NCBI RefSeq assembly: GCF_004210375.1
Contig: NC_134830.1
Location: 63,421,576-63,485,575, forward strand
Direction of reading: 5' to 3'
DNA from: Tachypleus tridentatus
Lineage: Eukaryota; Arthropoda; Merostomata; Xiphosura; Limulidae
DNA length: 64,000 bases
Below are positions 25,101 through 37,045 of this stretch, piece after piece (position 1 is the first letter of the stretch; every line of letters begins with the position of its first letter). The notes beneath the pieces were generated by a model. It was not told the DNA's origin. It ran no database searches and worked only from the letters and a program-made list of their open reading frames with translations. The translations under genes and the position numbers were made by a program.

Positions 25101-26160
25101 ATTAAGCATTCAAACCCGAGACCATCGGTTAACGGAAATGGCTTTACCCCAGGGAATTATTCGCTGGCTATCCAACTTCCTGGAAAACAGAACGTGTGAA
25201 GTAGATGTGAATGGGGCCCACTCAGGGTCCTTTACACTCAAGGCAGGAATCCCGCAGGGAGGGGTAGTTAGCCCTGTCTTATTTATCATGTATGTAAGTA
25301 ATATGCCACTGTTGGACCTAAACTCAGGTTTTGCATCACAATTTGCTGACGATGTAGCGGTCTGGAAAAGCGCCCCCACTCTTTCAACAAACAGCAACAA
25401 ACCTCCAACCAGTCCTGAACAACTTAGAATAATACTGCCAGGAATATAGAATAAATATTCTGAAAAACGAAGTAATATTATTCAGCAGATTAAACTGAAA
25501 AAAAGATTCACCAAAGTTTTCATGAATGGATCACTTTAACAGACTGCTACTTCTGCAAAATTTCTAGGATTAACTTATGATACAAAATTAACGTGGACAC
25601 AGCATACAAACAATATCCTGATAAGAATCTAGAAAAGAGCAAATTATGCAAGAAGTCTTTCAGGTGAAAATCAAGGAACCTCACCAGACAACATAATAAA
25701 CATCTACAAAACACACATTAGACCTATAATAGAATATACATCTCCTGCTTGGATAAACATAACACAAAAACAATTACAGAAACTGCAAAGAATACAAAAT
25801 TCAATCATAACTTCAGCATATAAATTACCACGTAGCACTTCATCCACCTTCATGCACAAGTATGCAAACACAGAAACAATATCTGAAAGATTCTTGCATA
25901 ATGCACTAAACTATTTTAATAAGAATTAGCATAAAAATGACTTAATGAGTGATCTCGACAGATACTATGTGCATGATGAACATAGTCCTGAGTACCTCTC
26001 TCCTATAAATATATATTGAAGAAATATAAAACAACCTGGCCTCCACACACTGGACGCTTAAAACTAGTTTTATTTTTTACCTTATTTATTTTTATTTTTT
26101 TTTTTCTTTCTTTTATTTTTTATTTTATTATTAGTATTTCACTTCTCCAATAAATATATA
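25101..26160 (+). mobile_element. 5'-truncated LINE fragment (Jockey-like RT palm to ORF2 C-terminus), inactive
   Basis: The plus-strand translation shows IIRWLSNFLENRTCEV, then GIPQGGVVSPVLF (RT motif B) and FADDVAVW (motif C, with the two catalytic Asp) at 25245-25370. After a frame change, an RT-thumb/C-terminal region follows: KFLGLTYDTKLTWTQHT (about 25556-25606), then ANYARSL, IRPIIEYTSPAW and LQRIQNSII (to about 25810). It ends near SPEYLSPINIY, followed by a T-rich stretch (26065-26130). Several stops and frameshifts are present. It has different sequence details from the LINEs at 1-2888 and 52790-56700. Confidence 0.85.
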
Positions 26161-26948
26161 TGAAAAAAGGATTATATATATATGTACCTAAAAGTGAAGA
26201 AAAACAAACAAGAAAACGAATAGAAATATTGAAAAAAAAACATTAAATAATGAAAAAAAGGGCAAATCAAAACAATACATGGACATTGCCCTGAAAAGAG
26301 CCTGAATACTGGGTAATACTCTGGCCCAAAGTCTACCCAGCAACACATTCCAACGAGTAGACGATATGAAAGTTAGGGATGGAGGAAGAGGTCTCGTGCA
26401 CCTGACCCTCCTGGGTTTTCAAAAATTAACATACCCAAATACCCACACAGAAGAAGCGACCAAGACCCCCCCAGATTACGAGTCTGGCGCCTAAACTACC
26501 TGACTATGCCGAACGCCCGTTGTATTGCTTTGCGCTCAACAACAAGCAAACAAGACTGAATTTGAGATCTACAACAATATTAACTAACTACTATTTCCAG
26601 CAATAACAATAATAATAAAAGATATGGATGAACGATCAATATATAAGATACATTTAGAAACTGTTAGACCAGTTTTGTTTTTTTTCAGAGTCTGTGAGAT
26701 TTCGAATATTTCCTGTTGCTACATTAGCCACATATGGCAAGCATCATAACGGATATTCTAAATAGCGTATAATTCACCATGGCAAAGACTGATAATGGAT
26801 AAATATTTAGGTTTCCAGTTTATAGTATACAACGAATAGAATATTTTACACTAGAAAACCCCATAAAAGTAATGAAACGATTTTCAAGTACAATAAACAC
26901 TTCTTAATTAGATGAGTAGGAGTTCAATAACTAAGTGATACTATAAAC
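26161..26948. other. Spacer with a SINE-A head remnant at 26456-26514 (minus)
   Basis: 26456-26514 reads, on the minus strand, as the SINE-A head (agattacgagtctggcgcct, then accTGactatgcc). The sequence 26280-26420 may be more retroelement 3' sequence, but I could not assign it. Confidence 0.45.
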
Positions 26949-27262
26949 CAGTGGTTCTCAACCGGGGTACAAAATTACTTTCAAGCGGTACAAGGCGGCG
27001 GTTCAGCATAATAGCTATCTATACACCAGTGCAGCTCAAATAAACACTGGTAGCGCTACTGTGAGGGTACATGATAATGTTGAAAATAATTAGGGGTACA
27101 TTATTGGAAAAGGTTGAGTGTGTGTGTGTTTCTTTTAGCAAAGCCACATCGGGCTATCTGCTGTGTCCACCGAGGAGAATCGAACCTCCTAATATTAGCG
27201 TTGTAAATCCGTAAACTTACCGCTGTACCAGCGGAGAGACAGGAAAAGGTTGAGAACCACTA
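26949..27262. mobile_element. Non-autonomous hAT element (MITE), interrupted by SINE-B
   Basis: Left terminus cagtggttctcaacc (26949-26963) and right terminus ggttgagaaccacta (27248-27262) are inverted repeats. They are flanked by ctataaac (26941-26948) and ctttaaac (27263-27270), an 8-bp hAT-type duplication with one mismatch. Without the inserted SINE it is about 178 bp and non-coding. The termini resemble those of the hAT at 12514-14858, so a related transposase could have moved it. Confidence 0.88.
27119..27241 (-). mobile_element. SINE-B copy inserted in the hAT MITE
   Basis: Minus-strand SINE-B with a (TG)n-containing tail end at 27119-27130. The 13-bp duplication ggaaaaggttgag (27106-27118 and 27242-27254) is made of MITE terminal sequence, so the SINE arrived after the MITE. 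Confidence 0.92.
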
Positions 27263-27276
27263 CTTTAAACAATATC

Positions 27277-27545
27277 GGCCCGGCATGGCCAAGTGGGTTA
27301 AGGCGTTCGACTCGTAATCTGAGGGTCGTTGGTTCGAATCCCCGTCGCACCAAATATGCTCGCCCTTTCAGCCGTGGGGGTGTTATAATGTGACAGCCAA
27401 TCCCACTATTCGTTGGTAAAAGAGTAGCCCAAGAGTTGGTGGTGGGTGGTGTTGACTAGCTGCCTTCCTTCTAGTCTTACACTGGTAAATTAGGGAGAGC
27501 TAACGCAAATAGCCCTCGAGTAGCTTTGCGCGAAATTTAAAAAAA
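27277..27545 (+). mobile_element. Full-length SINE-A copy
   Basis: Complete plus-strand copy. The head has an A-box-like tggccaagtgggttaagg, a CGT anticodon position in gactcgtaatc and the B-box ggttcgaatcc. The tail is A-rich. The flanks ttaaacaatat and ttaaacgatat form a likely target duplication with one mismatch. Confidence 0.93.
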
Positions 27546-27958
27546 AATTTAAACGATATTATCTCAGAGTTAGTTTCAAGCTCGAAAAAAGTCAAATGCT
27601 ACATTTTCAAAATTTATACTTTTAAACCCTCCTAAACCTAATAAAACAGATAAGCCAAGAAGAAAGGTAATTTTATGAAACAAGAAATGTTGGTGCTGTG
27701 TAAAAAAAAACTACCTCACTTGTCATGTTCGTAATGTTCTGCTTTTCTTCACCCCTTTTAGAAATAACCCTATGACTTTCTTCACTTGCTTTACACGTAA
27801 TTTTTCACTTGCCTTACATGTGAAGTTGAAAGCCTACTTTAATAGCAAACCTCATTAAAATAATTGTTAGTAGCACTATGATGTAATAAAATATCTCTTG
27901 TAATACAATAACCATCTTGTTTACGTGTAACGGATTTACTATCATGTACCTTACGCTT
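27546..27958. other. Spacer, nothing seen
   Basis: AT-rich DNA between two SINE-A copies. Confidence 0.5.
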
Positions 27959-28233
27959 GGCCCGGCATGGCCAAGCGTGTTAAGGCATGCGACTCGTAAT
28001 CTGAGGGTCGCAGGTTCGCATCCCTATCGCGCTAAACATGCTCGCCCTTCCAGCCGTGAGGGCGTTATATTGTGACGGTCAATCCCACTATTCGTTGGTA
28101 AAAGAGTAGCCCAAGAGTTGGGTGGATGGTGATGACTAGCTGCCTTCCCACTAGTCTTACACTGTTAAATTAGGGACGACTAGCACAGATAGCCCTCGAG
28201 TAGCTTTGTGCGAAATTCAAAACAAACAAAAAA
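27959..28233 (+). mobile_element. Full-length SINE-A copy, little diverged
   Basis: Complete copy between perfect 11-bp duplications accttacgctt (27948-27958 and 28234-28244). Few differences from the apparent consensus, so it is relatively young. Confidence 0.95.
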
Positions 28234-28244
28234 ACCTTACGCTT

Positions 28245-30162
28245 CTAAGTGTCTGCTGCGACTTTCCCGTCTGTTTCCTAAATCTGTAGAAGATGCTAGT
28301 GTGTAAAAACTAACAATTTATGTTTTATGAAAAAAACTAGCGTGTTGTTGAGCTAACTGAAATTTCTAGAATCTCGTCTTAATGTTTATAAATAGACGCG
28401 CAGAGAGACAATATATATTTTTGGTTTGCTACAGCTGGTATACTTTAAACTTCGAAAGCTATAACTGTGATTAATCGTGAAACTACAGATATATGACCAG
28501 GAACGTTTATATATTTCAAACATCACAAACTGTTAAATTTCAGAGGATTACCATCAGACGTTATTATTTCTACAGTGACATTCTATAACTTCGGCAGTAA
28601 AAAAACTCACGTGCAATCAATGAAGAGCTAATTAGCTACCCGTTAAGTGAACTTTACCGATATAAACTCGAAATTAAATTGCTCATCGTGAACCGTCAAT
28701 AAAATATTAAGTTCTATACCAGATAGAAGACTCAGTATTGTTTGCAAGTTTGTAAAACGTTTCAATATAAATCATTATTTGTAATAGCCATTATTATAAG
28801 TTGTATTATTGTTTATATACTAAAATATATCTGTATTAAGAAAGAAAACCGTGTATGTCAATTTTTTGACAAATGTCATAAATTTGATACGTATCAACAT
28901 TTAATTAACTTCTAAATCCAAATTACAATTTAACTCAGTTTCAGACTACTAATATAATAAATATAACATAATAACGTCACATAATAAATTGGAGGCTCGT
29001 CCGAGATAAATTATAATATGTTACACACGAAAACTAAATACTTAATTTTCCTTGTCCTGTTACAAACTCGAGAATCATTGAAACTAACACTCCTTACATT
29101 TAACATATTTAGTCGTAATATGCAAAAAATGGTCATTTTTAAACGTAAAATTGCAGTTTCTTTTGTTTGACCAACGTGTATAGATACAGCTTCCTGCACT
29201 TTGTTCATTCACTGTACAAATGACCACTTATTAATTAAGTACACTCAAGCATACACACATACAAGATGATTGTACATCAATATATATATCTATTAACATT
29301 CATATTTATTTCTTGTCACTCAGTTTCAATACTCCGTCTTTAACTAACAAACTGGGCTATAAATTCTCTCAGATCTTATCACTTTGTCAAACTATTTTAT
29401 TTTACCATGACAGTAGCATTGTATTCTTTACTACTTACAAGTTGAGGTGCTCGTCCTTTGACCGAGTCATGAACTTAAAACAAATGTTAGTTGCTGCTCC
29501 GATAAATGACCCAAAAACATGACTTTCACGCAGTTTATTTATAGCTAAACATATTATTACAGTTTTAATTATACCTCATCAAAAGTTTTGCATAAGTTTA
29601 GGAACCCAATATATATATATGCTTGAAACATGGTAAACACTGTGCAATAATATGGATAACTTTGTAGGAAGAGGTAGTAGCCAAAATATTGACAGTGGGT
29701 GTGCTTTCAACAGTAACCTCTTAATGCCGTCACACAGTATTTTGCACGATTAGTTGATAAATCGTAGTTGGCCGTAAAAACGTTTTACATGGCGGCTGTT
29801 GGAGTAAAAACTTCAGCCGAGTTTATCTATTATTGCAATAGTGGCGGCCATTTGTTCATTGTATTTCGCCATAGAGAGTGCTAGTTCATTGTTTGAGATA
29901 CATGAGAAGTTTGTGTGGCCCACAATAGTTAATAGTTACAATAGTTTGTAAATGTGATTAACGTGCGTCAATAACGGGGGTGTAAGGTGATAAGAAACCC
30001 TCATTAACATGTCCCTTTTTCATACTATTATCCAATAAAATTTGGTTGAGATAGGTCCATCGACCTAGGAATAATTATATAATGGGCAAACAAAGAGACA
30101 CGCACTTTTTTGTGCTTTATATATAAACAGAACGATTCTCTATATCGTGTTGGTATAACTCA
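28245..30162. other. 1.9 kb, mostly unassigned; retroelement-like 3' end near 30020-30100
   Basis: The stretch ccaataaaatttggttgaga, then ggtccatcgacctagg (30029-30067) resembles a tail seen in many invertebrate interspersed repeats. A related phrase occurs at 58340-58370. No exon was recognised. Confidence 0.4.
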
Positions 30163-30433
30163 GGGCCCGGCATGGCCAGGTGGGTTGAGGCGTTTGACTC
30201 GTAATCTGAGAGTTGCAGGTTCGAATCCCCGTCGCACCAAACATGCTTGTCCTTTCAGTCGTGGGGTCGTTATAATGTGACTGTCAATCCCACTATTCGT
30301 TGGTAAAAGAGTAGCCCAAGAGTTGGAGGTGGGTGGTGATGACTAGTTGCCTTTCCTCTAGTCTTACACTGTTAAATTAGGGACGGCTAGCGCAGATAGC
30401 TCTCGAGTAACTTTGCGCGAAATTCAAATACAA
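30163..30433 (+). mobile_element. Full-length SINE-A copy
   Basis: Complete plus-strand copy with head, body and A-rich tail. A short tataact repeat flanks it and may be the target duplication. Confidence 0.93.
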
Positions 30434-30565
30434 AAAATACTATAACTTTGAATTTTGAAAGAGAAGTACGAAAACCTTGCTAGCTAGCTACCGCCATCTA
30501 GTGTTTTGTTTTAATATTAATACCTAGTTTTCTTCATTTGCTCGTAATATTTTACATTTGATGAG

Positions 30566-30680
30566 CCTCACGCTAGTATAGCGGTACGTCTACGGATTTA
30601 CTGCGCTAAAATCAGAGGTTCGATTCCTCTCGGTGAGCTCAGTACATAGCCCGATGTGGCTTTGCTATAAAAAAACACAC
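30566..30680 (+). mobile_element. Full-length SINE-B copy
   Basis: 115-bp plus-strand copy defining SINE-B: tRNA-like head (agtatagcggtacgtct, B-box ggttcgattcc), then catagcccgatgtggctttg and an aaacacacac tail. Perfect 12-bp duplication acatttgatgag at 30554-30565 and 30681-30692. Confidence 0.95.
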
Positions 30681-30831
30681 ACATTTGATGAGACTATTCA
30701 ATGGTATCCCTGATAGCACAGTTCAATGGTTCACAAAGTGACGTCAGGTTTTCTTGCGGTATCTTTGCCTTGTTTCTCTTAGTACGATCTAACTACAGTA
30801 CTTATTTTATATACTTTTTTTCAATGGGAAT

Positions 30832-30953
30832 GTCCCGCAGTGGCACAGCAGTATGTCTGCGGACTTACAATGCTAGAAACCGGGTTTCGCGGGCAGAGCA
30901 CAGATAATCCTATGTGTAGCTTTGTGCTTAATTACAAACAAACCAACAAAGCA
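30832..30953 (+). mobile_element. SINE-C copy
   Basis: Plus-strand copy with head gcagtggcacagcagtatgt, a shortened B-box region (gggtttcgcgggc) and tail gtgtagctttgtgcttaatt plus acaaacaaac. Confidence 0.88.
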
Positions 30954-31837
30954 AACTTCAACGATAAAGGTAAAGACTTACAAGAGCAAAAATTTGGGGT
31001 ATGATTGCCTGCTATGGAAAAGGGGTATATTACCCATGGTACAGTTTTGAGTTTAAAAACAAACAACTTCTTTGATGACTTTCTATCGGTTAGTTATATT
31101 GCCCAAAATTTATCACGATTGTTTATTTTTCAGCCTTTATTCCCAAGATAAAGAGTTTTTTGTGTGTGTTTGTGTTTTTTTAGATATTACAACTTTCATC
31201 TGTAGTAACAAATGCTTAACTAATACACTAAGATTGTTCATTGAATAATGATGAATATCTGTTTATGTAAGTTCCTGTTCCCAGCAATATGAATTCCTTT
31301 TCCTCCAAAAGTACCAGGACTGTAGGCCAAGTTCAGTACTTAAACTAAGATTTATTACACCTCAACACTTAGTCGGTGCATTTCACATAGTAAACTGTAT
31401 TCTGTTATATATTTCGAGCACTGCAACTTAAACACAATAATACCAAGGTTAAATCATGCGAATTTTCATTTCTAGTTGGTCTCATGCATCATTTTATTAT
31501 AGTCTATAACTTCAAAGTACTATTATATATATATATTTTCAAATTATTAGATTAATTCTTACAGTTATCATTTTAAAATAAGAATCTACATGAAATAACA
31601 AATATATCATTGTTGGTAACTTTTTACTCTATATGCCAGTAATAACTATGAACGTTTATTGTTTGAGAATGCAAATATTTTACTTATATTATCAGATAGC
31701 TGGTATATTTTAGGATATAAATACAGATAGTGCTGTAAATATGCCAACCATCTTTGCAGAGGGGGCCGTGCGTGGCTTATTATTAGCATTACAGGTTGAG
31801 AATAGAAAAGTCTGAGAGTTCGAAACATAATGGAGGG
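30954..31837. other. Spacer, nothing seen
   Basis: AT-rich DNA. A short T/G-rich run lies at 31160-31185 and a (TA)n run near 31523-31540. No gene or element was recognised. Confidence 0.5.
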
Positions 31838-32107
31838 AAGCCCAGCATGGCCAGGGAGTTAGGGCGGTCGACTCGCGATCTGAAAGTCCCAGGTTTGAAT
31901 CCCCGCCACACCAAACATGCTCGTTCTTTCAGCCGTGGAGGCGTTATAATGTGACGGTCAGTTCTACTATCGTTGGTAAAAGAATAGCCCAAAAGTTCTA
32001 GGTAAGTGATGATTACTAGCTGTCTTCCCTCTATTTGTACACTACTTAATAGGACCGACTAGCGCAGATAGCCCTCTTGTAGCTTTGTGCAAATTTAAAA
32101 AACAAAC
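31838..32107 (+). mobile_element. Full-length SINE-A copy, moderately diverged
   Basis: Complete plus-strand copy between aaacataatggaggg (31823-31837) and aaacataatggtggg (32108-32122), a 15-bp duplication with one mismatch. Confidence 0.93.
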
Positions 32108-32916
32108 AAACATAATGGTGGGCACATTCAAATATCTTAAGTGTACTGATTGGTTGCTTTCATTCTATTCAGTTGTTCTAAATCATGAACAGGTTATGTC
32201 TGAATTATTGGGGTATCTGACTTGACCGTTTAGATGACATGCGCATAAGATGGAATACAAGTTGAAAAATTCCAGTGTTTCTTCACATGTCAAATTAAAG
32301 CTTCAGATATCAACATGTTTAAAAGTAAAGTGAGGTCTAGTAGCAAAGAGAGTACTAAAATAAAAAGTTTTCTTAGAAAAGCCTACTGGAAATAATAATA
32401 TACTAAGAAAACCGTTTGGTTGTTGAGACGTTTCTTTATTTGGACTTTGCACCTTAGTGAATAGCCAATCCATAGCTTTCTGCAACTAAATCTATTCGTA
32501 TGTCGTAATAACAACCAAAACTCTGAATCACAGCGAAACGCAGGAACTCAGAAACTCTGATTTTAATTACTGTGAATAAAATTATCTATGTTCTCAAGGC
32601 AAGCTTATCGTTTGTCACGTAACATACACGTTACTGTACCTTCACAGAATGTTTTCCTTTCCCAGCTCACACTGAGAGAGAAAAAACCTGTCTAACTAAC
32701 CATCTAGTGTTGAAACACATGCTAGGCTTAGAACTTTGCGCGGATTCCGTGGCTGTTATTTAAGTACGTAAAAAAAGCAAACTTCCATTATAATTTGTCA
32801 ATTAAAGAATGTAAAACCAACAACGTGAAAAACTAATTTTCATTTAAGTTAGATTTTGATAAACCACATAGTCAAATATTAATTCTAAGCGAGTTGCTAA
32901 GGAAAAGGGCCAAGTA
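32108..32916. other. Spacer, nothing seen
   Basis: No exon, repeat or element was recognised. Confidence 0.5.
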
Positions 32917-33325
32917 TTAGGTTGAGGAATAATTCGTAAGCGTTTTTAAATAATTTCATTCAAGCATTACATGCAAGACTATACAATACTTCAATGCATG
33001 AGCACATTACACCCAAAACATTTATTATGATGCTTTATTTCATGTAATACCTAGGTATATAGTATGCATTGTTTTAAACAAAATTGCAAGAAATTAAATG
33101 CGAAAAGCAGATGGTGTCGAAAATGCTCGATTTTGTCCACTTGACATTCCATTTAATGAGCTGAAAATGAAAGCAAAAAATTAAAGACATATGAAAATCA
33201 AACACACCATCTATTAGAGCAAAAAATTATCTACCAAATGACATGAAATATTTTGCGAAAGCGTTTCATTTATGAATATATTTTTTTAACTTGAAAAAAC
33301 GCTCACGAATTATTCCTCAACCCAA
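32917..33325. mobile_element. 409-bp MITE with TA target duplication (mariner/Tc1-like ends)
   Basis: The left terminus (ttaggttgaggaataattcg, then taagcgtttt) and the reverse complement of the right terminus (ttgggttgaggaataattcg, then tgagcgtttt) agree at all but about two of 30 positions. TA flanks both sides (32915-32916 and 33326-33327). There is no open frame. The superfamily is inferred from the TA flank. Confidence 0.85.
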
Positions 33326-33637
33326 TACAATTAATATAGAAAAGTGTTTGGTCTCTAATAAGTTTTAAACTCTTGACATTTTGGTGTAGTATGGTTAGTG
33401 AAGCGTGTTCTTTCTGTTTTTTGTATGATAAGTCATAAAAGACGTTTTTTAAAATAGTGGATAAATAGTAAAATAACACTAATGACTTTAACTGACTACA
33501 TTATTTAAATATGGCTTGTCCAGGCCTAATATAAATATTAAGACTTTTTCTTGATATCCGATCTGAAGTCACAGTTGTATGATGTTTTAGTTACTATGTG
33601 TCTGATCTGTGACATTGTTGAATAGTTCACGAAGTAG
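33326..33637. other. Spacer, nothing seen
   Basis: AT-rich, no recognised feature. Confidence 0.5.
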
Positions 33638-33899
33638 GGCGGAGTCAGGCCCAATGGTTAAAGCGTCTGAAAGTAGATTTAAAATTCTGTTGTTCGTTTC
33701 ATATCACCATACAAAAAGGAAGAAAAAATATATTTGTTCTTTGAGAACGTGGACATGTGTGCGTCAATAGAATGGTGATCAAAACCGGCAATTCGATTTG
33801 ACAAGAATACTTTAAGAGTTGCCTTCACTCTAATTTATCAATTCAAGATCTATTACGTCTAACGCTGATAGTCTTCGAGCAGCTTTTCGCGAAATTTGA
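33638..33899 (+). mobile_element. Divergent SINE, related to SINE-A
   Basis: Head agtcaggcccaatggttaaa, then fragments in SINE-A order (aagagttgccttcactctaa, then cgagcagcttttcgcgaaat). It resembles the divergent copy at 21818 more than typical SINE-A. Confidence 0.55.
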
Positions 33900-34789
33900 C
33901 CAAACATTCAATGAAGTAAGAGGATTAATATAACATGCATCACTCTTATTTAAAGTTCTCTTTTACTCTTTCAAACTCTTGAATGAGTTTATCCATAGTA
34001 TTTTTCATGGGTAGTTTCCTTCCTTTTAATTAACTAATCTGAGATATCTTTCTTCAAAAACTAAGTTTAAAGTTATCTCTGTAAGTTTATTATTTACACC
34101 ACTTCAGGTGTAGACCAGTCAAGTTATCTTGTTCAAAAAGAACGAGAGGTACAAAATTACATAAAGTTAAAAAAAACAACTAATAGCAGATCTTATGCAT
34201 GATTACGCCATGTTATTGGTTTTTAATATATAATGTGACGAATCAATATACTTTTTCAAAAATATTTTGAAACGTACTCTCTGTTCATGATTTCAAATCT
34301 CTAAATATTAAAGCGACAGGTGAACTTGTCTTCTTAAAATCATAGGATATGAAATATCCTGCTAATTGTACTTTAATGTTTCCCTGTCTTTAATTTTTTT
34401 CTTAAAAAAACTTCCATCTATTTAAAGACACCTTGTATATTACTTGCTTCTGGATACTAAAATTATTTGTAAATAAAACTCAGAGTTATTTGCGATTCAA
34501 TTGTTCTTGTTTTATTGCCTTTTAAGTTGTTTTTACCTTCATAAAAATAGTACAGTGTTTAAATTAACCAACAGTCGTGGCCAAAAAGGTTCCATACTGT
34601 TCTATATTGTCTATAAGCATCGAATACTTATTGACTAAATGCCCAAATATGATAATACAATTTACGAGTTGCTATTCTGGTCTGTATAAGTTGTTTTAAG
34701 CATTCACACCTGTTTTACATAAATTGGTGTGTTTTTGATATAATATATTTCAAAACAGATTAACGTTTTGTTCAGACAGTTTCTTTGAA
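33900..34789. other. Spacer, nothing firmly recognised
   Basis: 34560-34790 may belong to the Tc1 remnant that follows, as its 5' terminal region, but I could not identify an inverted repeat. Confidence 0.4.
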
Positions 34790-35765
34790 CTCAGTGTAGA
34801 GTCATGTGCCAGAAGCTATAGAGCGTGAAACTGTTCGACTATCCAGAAATGGGATGAAACAAACAGACACTACTAAAAGAGTAGAGTACACTCAATAACT
34901 ATATCTATATTCCTGAAACGTAATCGCACTACAGGAAAATCTAATGATAGACGTAAAAACACTGCTGTTCGAGATTACTATGTTACGATCAGGTTAACAT
35001 GTTAAAGTAAAAAGAAATCTCGTAATACCTTACAACAGGAATACATAAACACGTTCATTTCAGTATATCCAGAAGAACAGTGAACATAAGAGTAACCAGA
35101 CAAGGCTATTTTGTAAGAAGGATTATCTGCAAACCAATACTAACCAGAAATTGGCACTTTAACTGTATTACTTGGACAAGACACCATGCCAAGTTAGAGA
35201 ACATGACAACATGTTATCTTTTCAGATGAATTCTCTTTCCGGCTTGTTAAAGCTGATGGTGGGATTCACGTTTGTCATTTGTCTGAAGAGCAGATAAAGG
35301 AAGACTGTCATTTCTACACGAAATATGGAAGAGGTGGTGCACTAAATGTTTGGGCAGCTGGTCATTACGGTAAAAAAACTGGTCTTCATATCCTTCATGG
35401 AAATGACAGTGCCGCCTCCTAAAGCCATCACCTGTATACGATATTCCTGCAGTATGCTAGGGCAAGGTTTGGTAATAACTTTGTATTTAACGATGACAAT
35501 CACTGTTTACAGTGCTCGTATTGTACAAGATTATCTCGACCAGGAGAACACTCCAGATAGTAATATCATTGAGAAGTTAGCACACAGGATCACATACACT
35601 GAAAACTGTTAGGCAAAACTGAGCCAGAAAATTGCTAACTACGACCCTCAACCAGCTACTGTAGTTAAATTACAGCGCCTTCTAGTAACACGTTGGAATG
35701 ACGTCACGGTGGATCACATCAATAATCTCATCGACATCTTGCCACATCGCCTTGTGGGGGTTTTC
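34790..35765 (+). pseudogene. Second Tc1-like transposase remnant
   Basis: Plus-strand pieces in order: AIERETVRLSRNGMKQ (helix-turn-helix, about 34815-34862), FSDEFSFRLVKADGG (first catalytic Asp, about 35220-35265), GGALNVWAAGHYGK (35335-35375), FNDDNHCLQ (second Asp, about 35488-35515), then LQRLLVTRWNDVTVDHI and NNLIDILPHRL near 35667-35755, the usual Tc1 C-terminus. Multiple frameshifts and stops. It is a different lineage from the element at 22384. Confidence 0.8.
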
Positions 35766-35834
35766 AGTGTATGGCAGCTTATCCCAAACTTTCTCGGCTC
35801 ATGACGTTCTTAGTGCCTCAGAAATTTTTTCAGG

Positions 35835-36300
35835 ACGCCCCTAGGCAAAAAGAAAAACCTAACAGTTCCTTTTATTAAGTAGTTGGTCCAAAGAACTTAG
35901 TAGCAGTTTGAAAGAATAATACACGAACATTGAATGTAAAAATAATATTTGTACATGTATTTCATTTTTAAGTGATCACAATTAAAAATGGGATGTTGGG
36001 CACTGCACAGCTTCTCAAACATTGGAATCATATTGGATACTGCTACCCTCCTTTCCTGTTCCACATTGATTTTCGCGCTGTACTTACTTTTTATCACAGC
36101 AGCACCGGAAAACCCAGCTACGCAGAAATATGACGTCGCAAATGGAATTAGGATTCGCTTAGCTTTAGCAGTTAGCATCGGATACTCATCTTTTAATGAT
36201 ATCCAAAACTTTGTTAGTTCTATACTGCCAAATTTTGTTTTTAAAGTCTTGTTACAAGACAGCTCAATAAGATTTTCTGAGTGTTTAATATAAACTGATA
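35835..36300 (-). pseudogene. C-terminal remnant of a second hAT transposase
   Basis: Minus-strand reading from 36296: IELSCNKTLKTKFGSIELTK, then FWISLKDEYPML, then ILIPFATSYFCVAGFSG and IKSKYSAKINVEQERRVAVS, down to about 35990. This is the hAT C-terminal dimerisation domain of the FAM200/ZBED5-like group. One piece (36178-35897) is an open frame. The sequence ctaggggcgtcctga, read on the minus strand near 35848-35834, may be the element's end. The rest of the transposase was not found to the right. Confidence 0.8.
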
Positions 36301-37045
36301 CAATGTTACATATGCTATTTACAATAATTTGATGTTACATTTTGTCATTTATATTTTTTTGTAAGATTTTGTTATGATAGGTAAAATACTTATTACACAT
36401 TTTTCTACAGATGTCTGATAAAATTATTTACTCTTATAACAAGTCGTTCATGATATCCATAGAATGTCTCATTATACAAATTGCATACGTAAATATTTAA
36501 TCTAACATGCATTTCTCAGTTTGTGTGTATTTTCTGCCTTCATATATTTTAATAGAGTTAAATATCTGTGACCTTAGTTTCTCATATTGGGGCTAATGCT
36601 GTCAGATTTTTCAAATTTTATTTTTCATTGTTCTTGTTGTTGTTTATTCTTAGACCAAATTATGCTCCCTGCCCCATTCTCAACTTCTGAATAATTAATT
36701 TGGCACTTAGCTCTACTTTTGGCATATCAAATTAAAATATTCTTAAAAATTCAAATTTTCTATTGATCATCGAGGATCATTTTCGACTTTGCCATAACGA
36801 AAGCTGTATTACAAGTTTTATTGCGTAATTACATCCCAGAAAGATTTATGCATCTAGCAGTTCTGTATATTAAAACTTAATAGCCGTTACAAATACTATT
36901 TGCTTGGAAAAAAAAAAATTAGAAGAACTGATCCAAGATGTATTTTTAGGACAAGTATAATACTCTGTAGATTTCATGTGATTCCATTTGGGACATAATA
37001 AGTTCCTGGGAATTTTCAAAAATTAAATTAGATATCTCCAGATGA
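36301..37045. other. Spacer, nothing seen
   Basis: AT-rich DNA; no further hAT coding sequence was recognised. Confidence 0.5.

Noticed and set aside
27277..27352. Functional tRNA gene (Thr-like, CGT anticodon position)
   Set aside because: The tRNA-like part is the head of SINE-A, is followed by the SINE body in every copy, and has a target duplication. The heads of SINE-B and SINE-C are rejected for the same reason.
35346..35612. 88-codon plus-strand open frame
   Set aside because: Wrong frame of the Tc1-like transposase remnant, whose motifs are readable in the other frames.
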